A stretch of 64,000 nucleotides of DNA from Thuidium tamariscinum (GCA_947034885.2 OX344750.2:1860001-1924000), one strand, 5' to 3'. Positions 23,831 through 35,378 are shown, counted from the stretch's first letter. Translations and numbers: made by a program. The notes: generated by a model not told the origin, from the letters alone.

Positions 23831-24939
23831 TGTATAAGTTATTTTAAAATTATAATGTAGTCATTTAAAAGTTAGGATGGAGTAAGTTATTTTATAGTCA
23901 CGTATGAATACATTCAAAGTTCTACAATACTATATCATATACAATAAGCCATACACCATACATAATACACCACATTCAATACACCATACACAATATGCCA
24001 TATAAAATATTTCATACATCATACATTACATTTGGCACATGTGCCATATGGCTTCCAAAGCCTCTTAGTATGAGAGTAAAAAGGGATGAAATGACAAGAC
24101 CTTTATACTAAAGGTATAGAAGGAGGCAAGACAAAGCATGTGGGATATATAAAATGCAGGAATTATATTACAAGTAAAATTTTAGACCTCATTTACACAT
24201 AGTAGATCAATTTTTTTCAAAAACTTTTGAACTCACAAAAGTTGGTAAATCAATTCTACTTTCATTTCCAAAAATTCATTTCAAATTTTAAGCCTTAAAT
24301 CAAAAGTTATAAATATATTTGTACTATGGTATATTTGGGACCTCGTAGTCATTTTCAACCTTGTAGTTGTTTTAGAGTCGTGTTTAAGTAAAGCACAATC
24401 ATATTGTAGAAATTTATGAACAACCATTAAGAAAAATTTCAGCCCTTGAAGGAGTTGTAAAGAAAAACAAGGGAACCAAGCCAAAAAAAATTTAAAAAAA
24501 AATTAAAATCTATTTTTTAGGCTAGTGAATGGGGGGGGGGGCTTGAAACTATAGGATTGCGGGAGTAGTAAGAATGAAATGATTTTTATAATATTAAAAA
24601 ATATTTTTAAGAACTTCATATTAAAAAATTAAAAAATTATAGAAATTCAGATCTGATGTAGGATTAATGCTACCTTATCAACAATATATTTTCAAGATTA
24701 TAACTTTTAAAATTTTTTTAATTTAAATTTATTATTATTATTTTAGTTTTTTTAAAATAAAATTTAAGTTTTTAAATTTTCTTAAGATTAAATTTTTTTT
24801 TTAATAGATCACTAGTCATCATTGATGATGACTAGTGATCATTGTTGCTTAAAGGAGATGCAAGTAACCTTGAAGGGAACTCTTGGAAGGAAATTATCTC
24901 CTTTAAGGTCTAAAATTTTTCTTCAAATAGTATTGTCCA

Positions 24940-25550
24940 TATTAGCTCAGTGCCCTATTTGTTTTTAGTGCAAAATATTGTACTATGGTCAAATGAAGAC
25001 CTTGTAGTCATTTTAAAGTCATAGAGTAGTAAAACATAGTCAGATTTTAGTAATTAAAAAATGACTACCATCTACAGTCAGCTTAGTGCCCTAACCTTTT
25101 TTAATGCAAAAAATTACACCCTAGCCTATTTGGAACTTTGTAGTTATTTTAGAGTTGCATAGTAGTAAAACATAGTCATTGATTAGTAATTAAAGAATGA
25201 CTACCATCTACAGTCAACTTGGTGCCCCAACCTTTTTAAGTCCAAAAAATTATATCCTAGCCTATTTTGGACTTTGTAGTTATTTTAGAGTCATATGGTA
25301 GTAAAACACAGTCATTGATTAGTAATTAAAAAATGACTACCATCTACGGTCAACTTAATGCCTTAACTTTTTTTAGTGCAAAAAATTACACCCTAGCCTA
25401 TTTTGGACTTTGAAGTTATTTTAGAGTTGCATAGTAGTAAAACATAGTCATTGATTAGTAATTAAAAAATGACTACCATCCATGTCAGCTTGGTGCCCTA
25501 CCTGTCTTTAGTGAAAAAAATAATACCCTAACCTCTTTGAAATCTTCTAG
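24940..25550. repeat. Tandem array, period 136 bases, about four and a half units
   Basis: TAGTYATTTTARAGT recurs at about 25005, 25141, 25277 and 25413. Each unit contains GTAGTAAAACATAGTCA, AAATGACTACCATCTAC and ACACCCTAGCC or a close variant. It lies inside the TA-flanked element; units are still clearly similar, so this part is younger than the host gypsy copy. Confidence 0.8.
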
Positions 25551-25817
25551 TCATCTCAAAGTCATTTAATAGTAATAAGTAGTCATAGTTTATGACAAGC
25601 AATTAGTCAATGACATTTTAAGTGAATTTCTACTAATGAATATCTAATTTCATCCTTTCTTCATCCTTGAATCATAAACATGACTGTCTACAGAATGACT
25701 TTAAAATTGTGGAGAGGGCAGAGTTGGTACAATTATAGAAGCACTAGTCATTTTTTAGTGAAACCGAACAAATAGTCATTCTTGTGCAGTCATTTATACC
25801 CTTAATTCCTTGTAGTA

Positions 25818-27375
25818 TAAGAACATGTAAATCCACCTTCAGTGTGATTCCATTGACAGTAATAGGAATTTGACTGATTTATCCAAGCACCCTTACACAT
25901 CTTTGATCGCCCACCTTCAAACGCATGGATGAAGACTTGGTGTCTTTTAATCCTACTTCCTCTATGAACCAGCTTGACATAATGTTCACTACAACACCTC
26001 CATCAATTAAACATCTTTCTACTTCATGTCCATGTATTGTGGCTTCAACTTGCAGAGCTTTGAGATCACCATGTGCTTTGTCTACTACTTGAATTTCCGC
26101 TGGAGGCTTGCGGTGTCTTACACTAATACCTTGACGGAGCTCCTTTCTTATGAAGGGCACTTTGCGACTAGTTGACCCATACTTATGTTTGCTAATTGAT
26201 TTCCTAGGTTGTTTAGAATGGAATATTCTGAGTTTATGACCTTTTCCAATTAAGAGATCATTGATTCCAATGCGACATCTTGACTTGCGAATTGCCTTAT
26301 TTGACTTGCTCCTCTTATCACGGTATCTTTCAGTTGATGCTTGAATGTGCTCCTTTGATGGTCTTCTTCTTTTTGCCATCATTACTTCTATCTCTTCTTG
26401 AGTTGCAATGGAATCGTCTGTAATTTGCACCAAATGGACCTCTGTCGATTTTGCATTATTTAATAACGTAGTTTTGTCTTGATTAGGACAATCACTCTTA
26501 TAATGCCCTTTGAGTCCGCATCCATGGCATGTTACAAATTGCACTATGTGAGAAGAAGTGGTATGACTATCATTTAAAGGACTTTTAGATTAATTGTTGC
26601 TTTGACCTTGCAACAAAAATAATTTTAAATCTCTCATCTCAACTACGAGCTGAGATATCTCGGGTCTTTCTTGACTTGTTCCACTTTAACTTCAGTTTGA
26701 CATTGTGGTGTCTCAATCATTTTTGTAACCATAGGTGTTATAGCTACCATTGCCATCGGATCCTGCATAATATTACTTAAGTTCAATTCCTTGTGTTGTG
26801 CTAGTGTAAGAGTTGCTTCAAATGTTGATGGGTCTTTCCAAGGTACAATTTTTTGAATTACCAACTTCAAACCAATGAAACCACCAACAAAAACTTTGTA
26901 ATGCCAAAGCGCTGATAGTGCTTAAGTTAGCAACAATATTTTTTGCATTGTTTGGACAGACCTCTCCGTTAGGAGCGACTGAATAGTTCAAGCTCTTTTG
27001 TATTCGGGCTTGCAATTCTCTTATTCGTTCACTAAACTAACGTACGGACTTCTTTGGTTTTTGTCTCATCAAATTGAGCATTCCAAGCAAACTTTGATAA
27101 CTTCCACATTCTTGAAATCCACTATTAAAGCATTAGTCAGTGTCTTCTAAGTTGCTTGTGTTGTTAAGGTTTGCTCATCATACCAAAACAATGCCGTGTC
27201 GTCAAGGTGTATTGGCAACAACTCTAGCTAAGAGCAGAACCAAGAGTCTTCTATTTGATCTTTGTTTGCCATATATGCATGCTTGTACTAATTTTGAAAC
27301 CCCTTAGGGTCTTCTTTTTCTTTTCCAACAAAGACCGGTATTGACACTATGTTTCTCACTAACAAACTCTCCGGG
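25818..27375 (-). pseudogene. Ty3/gypsy gag and protease N-terminal part
   Basis: Minus strand, reading leftward. Gag-like sequence spans about 27375-26640 (GKEKEDPKGF, LLPIHLDDTALFWYDEQ) with several stops. The 221-codon ORF 25879-26544 opens with a zinc knuckle CHGCGLKGHYKSDC (CX2CX4HX4C) and ends with a retropepsin start, LIDGGVVVNIMSSWFIEEVG. In place of the usual D-T/S-G the active-site stretch reads D-G-G. The remaining protease is displaced to 22904-23246 by the TA-flanked insertion. Confidence 0.8.
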
Positions 27376-28080
27376 GTACGCAACTCCTATATTATATGGC
27401 CTTGATTATAATAACTTTTAATGCATTTTAATCTATTCTCAAAGTATATAATTTGTTCTAATGTAGGAAATTCTTGTAGCCCTTTTAACAAGGAATCTAA
27501 AAATGTAATTACATATATAAATTGAATATTTTTAAAATACAATAATAACATTAAAAACCTAATTATATGAATTTTTTTAATACATATATAATAGGTTGAG
27601 CTACCCAATTTTGGGGGCTTTTCAATAAAAATTTAATTTTGATTGGAGAGAACTTTTTGTATGGATTTTAAAAACTATGCATAGGTGTTTTAATTCTTCA
27701 TATATATTGTGAGTTTTTTTTCCAAAATGTATGTAATGCAACATTTTCTGCATATAATTTTCTTTTAATTTGGCCTTCACCTAACTTTTTGATCTTTTAA
27801 TTTGATATAATTTTAACAAAAGCCATCTTCTGAGCCATTTTAATGCTGATGACCCATATATATATAATACAAGAGTTGTATACTCAAGAAAATTCTTCTT
27901 CCCACAAACGTTGGTGTTTTCAAATTCCAGTGTTGACCCTCCCTATTGATTATTCAAATTGATAACCAACGATCTTGATACTCCTCTCCGTTGCTTCAAA
28001 GACTAAGACCACACAACCTCTTTGACATGTATTGCCAAGGATTCTTCTCCTTCTAGGTTCAACCTTCTTTGCATATATCT
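27376..28080. other. AT-rich stretch, possible LTR/leader side of the gypsy remnant
   Basis: No ORF or repeat match recognised. Its position just upstream of gag on the minus strand would fit a decayed 5' leader or LTR, but no paired LTR was found on the pol side. Confidence 0.35.
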
Positions 28081-28500
28081 TTACTTTGATGGATTTTTAG
28101 CTACAGTCTCTGCCTTATAATTTTGTTTTCTTGGTATATGAATGATTTTGACAATTTTAAATTCACATATCAATTTGTTTACAGCTTGATAGAAAGGTTG
28201 TAGTTTATTGGATTTGACCTCCTCATTTCCAGAAACTTGATTACAAATTAATTTTGAGTCACCTTTGATTTGAATGTGATCAATGTTATTTTCCTTAGCT
28301 ATCTCCAAACCAGATACTAAAGTTGCGTATTTGGATCGATTGATTACATGTTAGGTTTCAATGATAAGTTTCTTTCACTCCTTTGGGGCTTTCTAGAATC
28401 ATTCCAGCTCTTGATTCCAATTGTTTTGAACATGAGCCATTGAAATTCAACTTCTAAAGTTTTATCGCCCTTCAATAGCCATTTGGCAAACCTTGAGTGC
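28081..28500 (-). pseudogene. RNase H-like (RVT_3 type) fragment of a retroelement
   Basis: The 75-codon ORF at 28081-28308 contains IQIKGDSKLICNQVSG, LQPFYQAVNKLICEF and KIIHIPRKQN, which matches the plant RVT_3 RNase H pattern (GDS-L-NQ, then H-R--N--AD). The final conserved Asp position reads E (KAETVA), and the first catalytic Asp lies in the degenerate upstream part with stops. The order relative to gag shows it is not part of the 20-27 kb gypsy copy. It is likely a LINE or other retroelement scrap. Confidence 0.65.
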
Positions 28501-30032
28501 CTGCATAGGACAGTCTTGCCACTCCCTTTTTCCTTTTTCCTTTTTTTAAAAGAAATTTAATTTTAATAATATAATATAAAAATTAAATAATTATTTTTTA
28601 TTTTTTTAATCTTCAACACCTCCAATTTTCTTCAATCCTCCCGTAGAATGATATACACGTCAACTTGTAGTGAATTGGAAATAGAAGAGCGATTGTTGGA
28701 ACTAAACCAAAGAAGATTCTCCTTCACTTTTGTAGCACGCTTGGCAATGATATGATTCAATTTTCGTCGATTCTTCAAACTATTCAATTGATTCTTCAAA
28801 GAATTAATCTAGAACCTCAAAACTGAAAATCCGTCACCATACAACTAGCTGTTGGCCATCAGTCATCAAAATCTCATCCTCTTGTGACAAATCTAACAAT
28901 TGCAAAAAACCACCTATCAAATTGCAGTAGCATGCAAAATTCTTCCAAATAGGAAACAACGTTTACCAGTTCTGCGATAGGAAACGTAAAACAAAAAAGA
29001 ACTGAGAAAGTCAAGTAGCTGCAACTAGTGATTGGTTTACAATGACAAATTTTTAAAAAAAAACTTCTTTGCAGAAGAGGGAGACAACAACCTACAAACT
29101 CGCTAAGATATCTCAAAGTCCCACAGATCTTGTTCGAAAACCTAATCGAAAACCAATGCTACTACTCCAAATCCCAAATGCACAACAAGGATTCTCATCA
29201 GTAAGCTACAACCACCATCACCAATTTAGAAGGGCTTAAACTTAAAACACCAAAATTAACACCAAATCACAACAACGTCTCTTCTGAATTTATGTTCTTC
29301 CACATCCCAAAAGATGCACTTGCTAGCAAATCTAGCAAGGAGGCTAATAGAAAAACAAAATAGTAGATTGAACCTAACGACTCTTCAATTTTTGAGCCAT
29401 GATGGTGCACCTAATCACTCAAAAGGAAAATGTGTAGGAGATGTGAATCAATTTAAACAAAAAATTGCCATGCCCTGGTTCATTTTCCCAAAGAAGTTTG
29501 CTTGGAAATGACAAAAACAAACCCCTCCACTAAACTCAATCATGCAATGAACTTGGAGCTCCTCATCATCTCTGCCTTGGCGTTGGCACTGGCACTCGTA
29601 AATACTACTAACAATGGCGAAACTTAGCTTGATTAGAAAATGCAACAAGGTAACATAAACTCAACTCAGAAAATCTAACAATGGCAACATAGATCTAGCT
29701 CAGGAAATGGAGCAATGTCTTCCTTTTCTACTCTACAAGTGTTCAGTCCGTCTTCTCTCCTTTCATATATTTTTCCATTTGTCTCAAATCCCCAACTAAG
29801 CCCTCCACTCACTCCAACATATAAAGTGATCAAGAAGCCTACACCCCAAGACACCAAATAATCCAGCACACAAGAAAAAATGTGCGAAATAAGTTGAAAA
29901 ATAAAAAAAACTATGGATAAGAACCCTGAGCTTAAGTCCAACACTTTTCCTTGCGATTTGTGTTTGATAAGGGGCTTGGGGTCATTGCAAAAAACACCGT
30001 CCATTTTCTATAGCATTTTTAAAATGGGAGCT
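28501..30032. other. Intergenic DNA, nothing recognised
   Basis: Moderately AT-rich. The ORF at 29675-30004 (109 codons, minus) has one hydrophobic stretch (IVFFIFQLISHIFSCVLDYL) but no family signature and no clear upstream context, so it is not called. Confidence 0.5.
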
Positions 30033-30717
30033 TTTTTCTTTGGGAGTACTATTCAATTAGAAAATAAATTTTAAAAAAATATGAAAAAGATGTCCAATGT
30101 ATATACCTTAAAGAAGAAGGTATCTTATGAAGAAAAAACTTAGGAAAATTTTCTAAGTAGGAGAATTAGAAATGCGGAAAATCTCATGAAAATTGGTGTA
30201 TTAACATTTTTAATTTGCAAAAAATAGGAAAAGTTATTTTTATTAAATCTAAAAATTTTCCATTTGGAAAGAGTTGATGGTGATGACATTTCACCAAAAA
30301 ATTAATCTCAACTCCATTATCAATGGTCAGAAATTACGTGCAATTGGGGTGTTGTTTGCACACATGTAGAGGACATAAAATATTGTATTTTTAGATTCCC
30401 TTTGATAGAAATATGCTTTCCTACTATGAAAATGCACCATGAAAATTTCAACTTTAGATCATTAAATTTAAGTACTCCTAACATAGTAAAAACCCCTAAA
30501 CCTCAGTTTGTAACAAATTAATAAAAAATAATTTTAAATATAAAATGATTTTTTTAATTTTTGTAAAATAAGGGATGTAAAAATCATCAAATTATGGATG
30601 TCCAATAATTATTTCATATTCTCGAATATTTTTATTCAAAAGTTATAGCAAAAAATAACAATGTCACTCCAATTGTGACGAGAAATAGGACCGGTGTTTC
30701 TTGCAATCACCCCTCGG
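30033..30717 (+). repeat. Dispersed repeat family R2, copy 2
   Basis: Second copy of 14491-15175. Alignment starts near GGGAGTACTATTCAATTAG and runs to TTTCTTGCAATCACCCC. Confidence 0.65.
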
Positions 30718-31280
30718 AAGCTTAGTTTGATAGAGTGATACAACTCTTAGAAGACTCAAAATCAAAAAATAAGCTATTGACAATGACAAACAACCACAAT
30801 GGATTAAAACTCTGCCAAAAATTGAATAGGAACAAAACCAAAAAGCAAAACTGACACTTTGATGTATTCACCCGGTTTGGCTCTCACCCTATTTGACAGT
30901 CCACTTGGGTCTTGTAAACGGAACGAAGATGAAAGGGTAAAATAATTTCCATAAACAAAACTGTGAATCAAATTTGTAATCCCTTTATTCCATGAGATCC
31001 TTGGCAATCATGAGTACATAAACTCTCTCACTTCAGTTTTCTTTGCTCAACCTCACCTTAGCTTTCTTCACTCAGCTCTTGTTACTTCTCCTCAATTGAT
31101 TGCCTTGTTCTCCTCACGAGCTTGTTTGCTTGATCCCTCCCATAATCTCCATTTTGTTCTAACTTCCCATTGGTGTCGATAGTTATACTTAGAGTTTGCA
31201 CTTAATTATGGTTATAGGTCTCCCGGTCCGGTTATTTGTGTATCATCGTCCTTAGGTAGAAAATACCGTAATCAATACCA
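30718..31280. other. Intergenic DNA, nothing recognised
   Basis: Contains a 67-codon ORF (30804-31007, minus) without motifs and a pyrimidine-rich stretch (31020-31140). It could be internal sequence of the copia-like remnant to the right, but no coding domain supports this. Confidence 0.4.
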
Positions 31281-31762
31281 TTAACAACAACTTTCAAAAA
31301 ATGAAAATTGCACTATGCTCTGTCTAAGGTTCAAATTTCCAAATGCAATGAAAAAGTGAACCTCCAATGAGATATACAGATATTGGACACTCAACAACTC
31401 CAAACTAATGCTTGCAACATCTTTGTGCAAGAAAAATATGATGCTTGTGACTATTGAGATTACAATGTTATGAATGGATGAAAGGCTTTACTTAGATGGT
31501 AGGAAGATACCAAGCCACATGAGTGGGCTGAACTTAAGCTAGAAGCCTTTATCTAGTTATCCACAAACCATGTGGGATAACTACCTTTCATGGGCTGCCT
31601 TTGACTATGACCAATACCCAATGGACTCTAAGACTAACCTAATGTCTAATGCTACACCTAGGGCTGAATGTACATGGGCTACACTAATATGTACATGTTC
31701 TTCAACATACTCCTAGGGTTGTATGTACATGGTCTACACTAATATGTACATGATCTTCAACA
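31281..31762 (-). mobile_element. Copia-like LTR candidate
   Basis: On the minus strand a purine tract AAAGTGGGAG (31773-31763) is followed directly by TGTTGAAGATCATG, the usual polypurine-tract/LTR-start arrangement in plant copia elements. At the other end TGGTATTGATTACGG (31280-31266) resembles a mutated initiator-Met-tRNA primer site. Having both signals on one LTR is contradictory unless elements are adjacent, so at least one may be chance. A 54-base direct duplication with the word ACACTAATATGTACATG lies at 31658-31765. Confidence 0.35.
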
Positions 31763-31975
31763 CTCCCACTTTGAGAGTGGTCAAAGGTGCAATGAATTAT
31801 CAATGCAATCAAGTTTGGGTTGGTGTGGGTGTAACCATGTGAGCTGAACCTATCATTCGTGACGCTAGGACATATCATCATGTGGACACTTTAAAGCCAC
31901 AAAGTTAGCTACCGACGTGGACTTGATTCATTTCTATTTATTCTAATCTTTTCATTTTCTTGTTTTTTCCCATGT

Positions 31976-32205
31976 CCTCCCCAAACGGAGTTGGTTCGGA
32001 CCTATAGACAAAAAGGATAAAAACCCATCCTTCCTCCCTCAACGGAGTGAGTTTGGACTAAAGAGAGAGATAGAAAAAGAGGTAAAAGAGAAACCCCTGT
32101 CCTCCCCAAACGGAATTGGTTGGGACCTATAGATAAAAAAGATAAAAACCCATCCTTCCTCCCTCAACGGAGTGAGTTTGGACTAAAGAGATTTAGAAAA
32201 GGAGA
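31976..32205. repeat. Direct duplication, period 125 bases
   Basis: CCTCCCCAAACGGAGTTGGT at 31976 recurs as CCTCCCCAAACGGAATTGGT at 32101. Both are followed by GGACCTATAGA, ATAAAAACCCATCC and CTCAACGGAGTGAG. Confidence 0.8.
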
Positions 32206-32299
32206 AAAAGAAAGACAAGACAGACGGACTGGACTGACAGAAGGGACTGAAAGAACCAGGAAGAAGGGAGCAGGTAGTTAGACCTCAATGCTCACGAGC

Positions 32300-32519
32300 T
32301 CCTTGGCAAAAGAGCCTCCGGCCGCGGAAGTCAGCGGCTTTCTTGCCTTGTCACTAGCTCAGGGTGGGGGCGCCCCGGCGATGGTCCAAAGTTCGAACCC
32401 TCCCCGCCGGAGTGGTAGAGGGACTGCCGATGTCACAGGCCACTAGACCGCCGCGACCGGGGACGTCCTCCCTTTCATGGTAATGGCCTAAAAACCGCTA
32501 CCCATTTTTTTTTTTTTTT
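32300..32519 (+). mobile_element. tRNA-derived SINE candidate with T-rich 3' end
   Basis: An A-box-like TAGCTCAGGGTGG (32355-32367) and a B-box-like AGTTCGAACCC (32390-32400) have about the spacing of an internal Pol III promoter. The unit ends in a 15-base T run (about 32504-32518), as in plant Au-type SINEs. The sequence does not fold into a convincing tRNA, so it is not called a tRNA gene. Target duplications were not identified. Confidence 0.5.
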
Positions 32520-32610
32520 AAAATAAAAATTTAAATAGCTATGTACAAGGCCGCATGCTTCTCTATCATTCAAAGAATGACAGGGAGGCAAGTCGGCGGT
32601 GGTAGCCAAC

Positions 32611-33231
32611 TTAGACTTCAAGGAATGTCGCAAGTTGGCGTACCACGTCGAGGATGTACCGCGCGGACTGCCCTTGTGTGAGTGGTTCGAGCCTTGGGCC
32701 TTGCAGCACGAGTACGTGACCTCCGTCCATGATGCTCCGGCTGACTTGAGAAGTGGTTTCACTGGTGGTGAAGTGACCTTCAACAACGAGGTCGTCAGTA
32801 GGGTTGGAGGTTTCGTACTTTTCCAAGAGGAGTAGATAAGTCTTGGGCCCGGAGGGCCAAGGCGATCGCTCCTCCACAATGGCGCGACATGGTCCTAGGG
32901 GAAGACCAGGCGGCCACTGCCCTGCCTTAGCACGCCGCCTCTTGCGAGTGCCCAGCATCGGCTGTCCTGCTACTAGATTCACGACTCCTGGCGGTGGCGG
33001 CGGACCGATGCCGTCGGGAGACGCGGACCTCTCCTGGCGCTGGGTGAGGGGCCCCTCCGTGGCGTTCAGTGGAGTTGCCTCCAATGGCACCGCGTTGGCT
33101 CCCCCGTTCGTTGGTGCAATAGGCATTGCACAAATAGGCAATGAATAAGATGATGGCAAAGGCGACGAAGATGGTCCCGAAGGTAGTTCTTCCGAATAAG
33201 GTGGCCACTGAAGGGGGTGATGATAGGACAT
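32611..33231 (-). CDS. Unrecognised 206-residue ORF, Pro/Ser-rich then globular
   Basis: ATG at 33231; a non-ATG extension reaches 33255. The N-terminal half is Pro/Ser/Ala-rich; then a basic patch GTRKRRRAK (a possible nuclear signal) and a more ordered C terminus (DLVVEGHFTTSETTSQVSRS, SARYILDVVRQLATFLEV). I do not recognise the family. A leader-like pyrimidine-rich sequence (33360-33500) and a weak TATA lie upstream on the same strand. A second ORF (ATG 33250, to 32927) overlaps in another frame and codes a likely membrane helix. On the minus strand the stop is followed by a 15-base A run near 32505, which may belong to the SINE. It may be a retroelement accessory gene or an orphan gene. 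Confidence 0.4.
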   Translation of the reverse strand: MSYHHPLQWPPYSEELPSGPSSSPLPSSYSLPICAMPIAPTNGGANAVPLEATPLNATEGPLTQRQERSASPDGIGPPPPPGVVNLVAGQPMLGTRKRRRAKAGQWPPGLPLGPCRAIVEERSPWPSGPKTYLLLLEKYETSNPTDDLVVEGHFTTSETTSQVSRSIMDGGHVLVLQGPRLEPLTQGQSARYILDVVRQLATFLEV

Positions 33232-33250
33232 GGCCGCGTTGGTGGGGCAT
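32927..33250 (-). CDS. Alternative overlapping ORF, 107 residues with one membrane helix
   Basis: First ATG of the leader (33250). The sequence TFGTIFVAFAIILFIAYLC is a convincing transmembrane segment at about residues 24-45, followed by a basic Arg/Ser-rich tail. It overlaps the 32611-33231 frame, so only one of them, or possibly both, is real. Leading-ATG position favours this one; length favours the other. Confidence 0.3.
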   Translation of the reverse strand: MPHQRGHVLSSPPSVATLFGRTTFGTIFVAFAIILFIAYLCNAYCTNERGSQRGAIGGNSTERHGGAPHPAPGEVRVSRRHRSAATARSRESSSRTADAGHSQEAAC

Positions 33251-33499
33251 GACAATCTACTCTATACTACTCCCACTATCTCACAGAGTGCGCCATTACT
33301 CCATCTCCCCCGATCTTGAAATAACAACGGTTGTTTACTAACTATCCTCCCCCGAGGTGCTGGCACTAAGAAGAAGGTGAAGAGGGATTTACTGCAGGAG
33401 GGAGAGAAGGAAGATGGAGTAGAGAGAAGAAACCGGGGAAGGTAGAACTGAAGAAATAGAAGAGCACGGCAGAGGAGGGGACAAAGACTTCACAGTGAC

Positions 33500-33900
33500 C
33501 TCACAACTCGCTTGACTAGATCAAGATATAAATGAAACACTCCCAAGTATCACCATAGTTGACTACTGGAACAAACACCGGCCATGGATGTTGTAGAACA
33601 CGCACAAGAAAGGGTAACCCAAAGTGAGTGAGGAGGAAGTTAGTGAAACTCCTCTTTTCTATACACCGAAGCGTAACACCGAAGAAACCAACCGGCATGA
33701 CCACGGGGGGGTGATGCCATCCCTGGTCCATGCGCTAACCTCCCATACCTGCACACAACATACCTAGCACACAGAACCGGGGGTTTTCCCCGCGTTCTTA
33801 TACCAGGCCATGAAGGCATGGCACAAGAGCATTGACTAGCTGCTCTCTACGGCGGTGTCAGACCGGCGCATTGATGACAGTCTAGTTTCGTAATGAAGAA
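33500..33900 (-). promoter_or_regulatory. Promoter/leader candidate of the 32.6-33.25 kb ORFs
   Basis: A minus-strand TATA-like ATTTATATC (33533-33525) is followed by a pyrimidine-rich leader (CTCTTCTATTTCTTC, TTCTCTCTACTCC). Immediately upstream is the satellite at 33960-34350. A 71-codon ORF across it (33516-33731) has no motif. Confidence 0.35.
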
Positions 33901-33959
33901 GTTAGAACCCTCTAGTGCCTGTTCGGCCCAGGGGTATCTATCACTGTGACTGGTGCCAC

Positions 33960-34350
33960 TAATGCCCTTTCAGCTCTCTCGGCATATATTACGCTCACTA
34001 GTGGACTTCCGACCTAACCTAAACTAGCGCCTTTTCAGCCTCTTCGGCGTCTATTACGATCGCTGGCGCCACTAATGCCCTTTCAGCTCTCTTGGCATCT
34101 ATTACGCTCACTAGTGGGCTTTTCAATCCTAAGCTAAACCAACGCCCTTTCAGCTCTCTTGGCATCTATTACGATCGCTGGCGCCACTAGTGCCCTTTCA
34201 GCTCTCTCGGCATCTATTACGCTCACTAGTGGTCTTTTCAATCCTACTCTAGACTAGTGTCTTTTCAGCTCTCTCGGCATATATTCAGGCCACTAGGTTT
34301 ACCACACTCCCCGTAGCCGTCCTTTCAGCTCTCACGCATCTATTCAGAGG
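33960..34350. repeat. Dimeric tandem array, period about 115 bases
   Basis: CCCTTTCAGCTCTCTYGGCAT recurs in seven variants, at about 33967, 34031, 34080, 34147, 34195, 34262 and 34321. Spacings alternate near 49 and 66, so the real unit is a dimer. Alternate halves end CTCACTAGTGG or GATCGCTGGCGCCACTA. Confidence 0.8.
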
Positions 34351-35378
34351 GCCATCGGTTGTCCGTGGATTTCTAATCTAACAGAGGTGCTTCTTGCTTC
34401 CCCTGGACGCTATCCCCTGACAGTGGTGGGTACAGCGTGGGTCTGCCATGTCATGTCCCAGCCTGCCCTCCTAAGAGGATTCGCAACTAAATCATTAAGT
34501 GACATGTTGGCTGACCCCAAGGGCCTTTCTTTTTACGTTAATGTAGCCATCCCAGCAAATTTTCTGTTGGGGGATTGGCATAAGCATTTACAACCGAGTA
34601 GCACTTAGTTAAAGAAGTGGATCAGGCTTCTGACCTGTCCAGTTAATCTATTCTAAGTGTTGGCTGACCCCAAGGGCCTTTCATTTTACGTTAGATGTAA
34701 ACCACTTAAGCATGATCTAGAAATAACAACCAAGTGACTCTGATTCGGTTAACTAGGATCCAAAGAGGGGTGTTTGATAACCAAGTAACCGTGGGTGGAA
34801 GCCTACCGGCCAATTTTACATTAGCCCTAAATTCTAGAGGGGTAACAACCCGGGATTTGGAAGCCTGCAGCCGCACCATTATGTGAGCTACCCGCCAATT
34901 TTTACGTTAGCTCTTTCTTCAAGAGACTAACAACCAAGATCTAGGGTCAAGCATCTAAACGAACAAGGTCAAGTAACATGGATCACATAGTTCCACTTTA
35001 GTTTTTTGTTAATTTTTAGATTTTTAATTTTCGAAGTTCTTTTGTATTTTTTGCGATTTTCTATTTTTTAGGATGTTTTTAGGAAGCCTACATTTTTTTT
35101 TTTTTTTTTTTAAGATGTTCTTCGTGCATTTTCTCTGAGCTACCACATTAATGGACTCTTCTCATTTAATTATGGTTAGCTACTTTTTTTTTGTTCGGAG
35201 GCCTATCAATGGCTTTTACCCTTCACCTAACGGATTAAATTAGATTTCACAATCTTGGCATGCAACGCACCATCACACTGATCAGTCTCGTTACCAGAGC
35301 ACCATCATGTGTCAATTGAAATTTCGGAGCATGTGGTCTAATCTCGTCTAATTAGGCTAAAGAACCGGCTAATCCTGT
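34351..35378 (-). other. 3' untranslated/LTR-like region of the gag-protease element
   Basis: No coding domain. TTGGCTGACCCCAAGGGCCT occurs twice (about 34507 and 34660), each followed by CATTTTACGTTAG or a variant. CACATGATGGTGC on the minus strand near 35310 resembles the word at the LTR edge at 57267. These suggest LTR or leader DNA; the boundaries were not found. Confidence 0.4.

Larger units (their letters stand above)
23249..25815. mobile_element. TA-flanked non-autonomous inverted-repeat element, 2567 bases, inserted in the gypsy protease
   Basis: Ends are reverse complements: CTACAAGGA, a 5-base variable stretch, then GGGTATAAATGA on both sides (left 23249; right on the complement from 25815). 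The dinucleotide TA flanks both ends (23247-23248, 25816-25817), as in the Tc1/mariner superfamily including Stowaway-type MITEs. No transposase ORF. The interior is made of two tandem arrays and very many AGTCATT/AATGACT words. Confidence 0.8.

Noticed and set aside
24525..24545. Poly-G run as a regulatory signal
   Set aside because: A simple homopolymer inside a non-coding transposon; no context supports a function.
24940..25550. CRISPR-like regular spacing of repeats
   Set aside because: The period is 136 bases with no short repeat/unique spacer pattern; it is an ordinary tandem array within a transposon in plant DNA.
32340..32420. A functional tRNA gene
   Set aside because: A- and B-box words are present, but no acceptor stem or cloverleaf with anticodon arm could be laid out; better explained as a SINE head.
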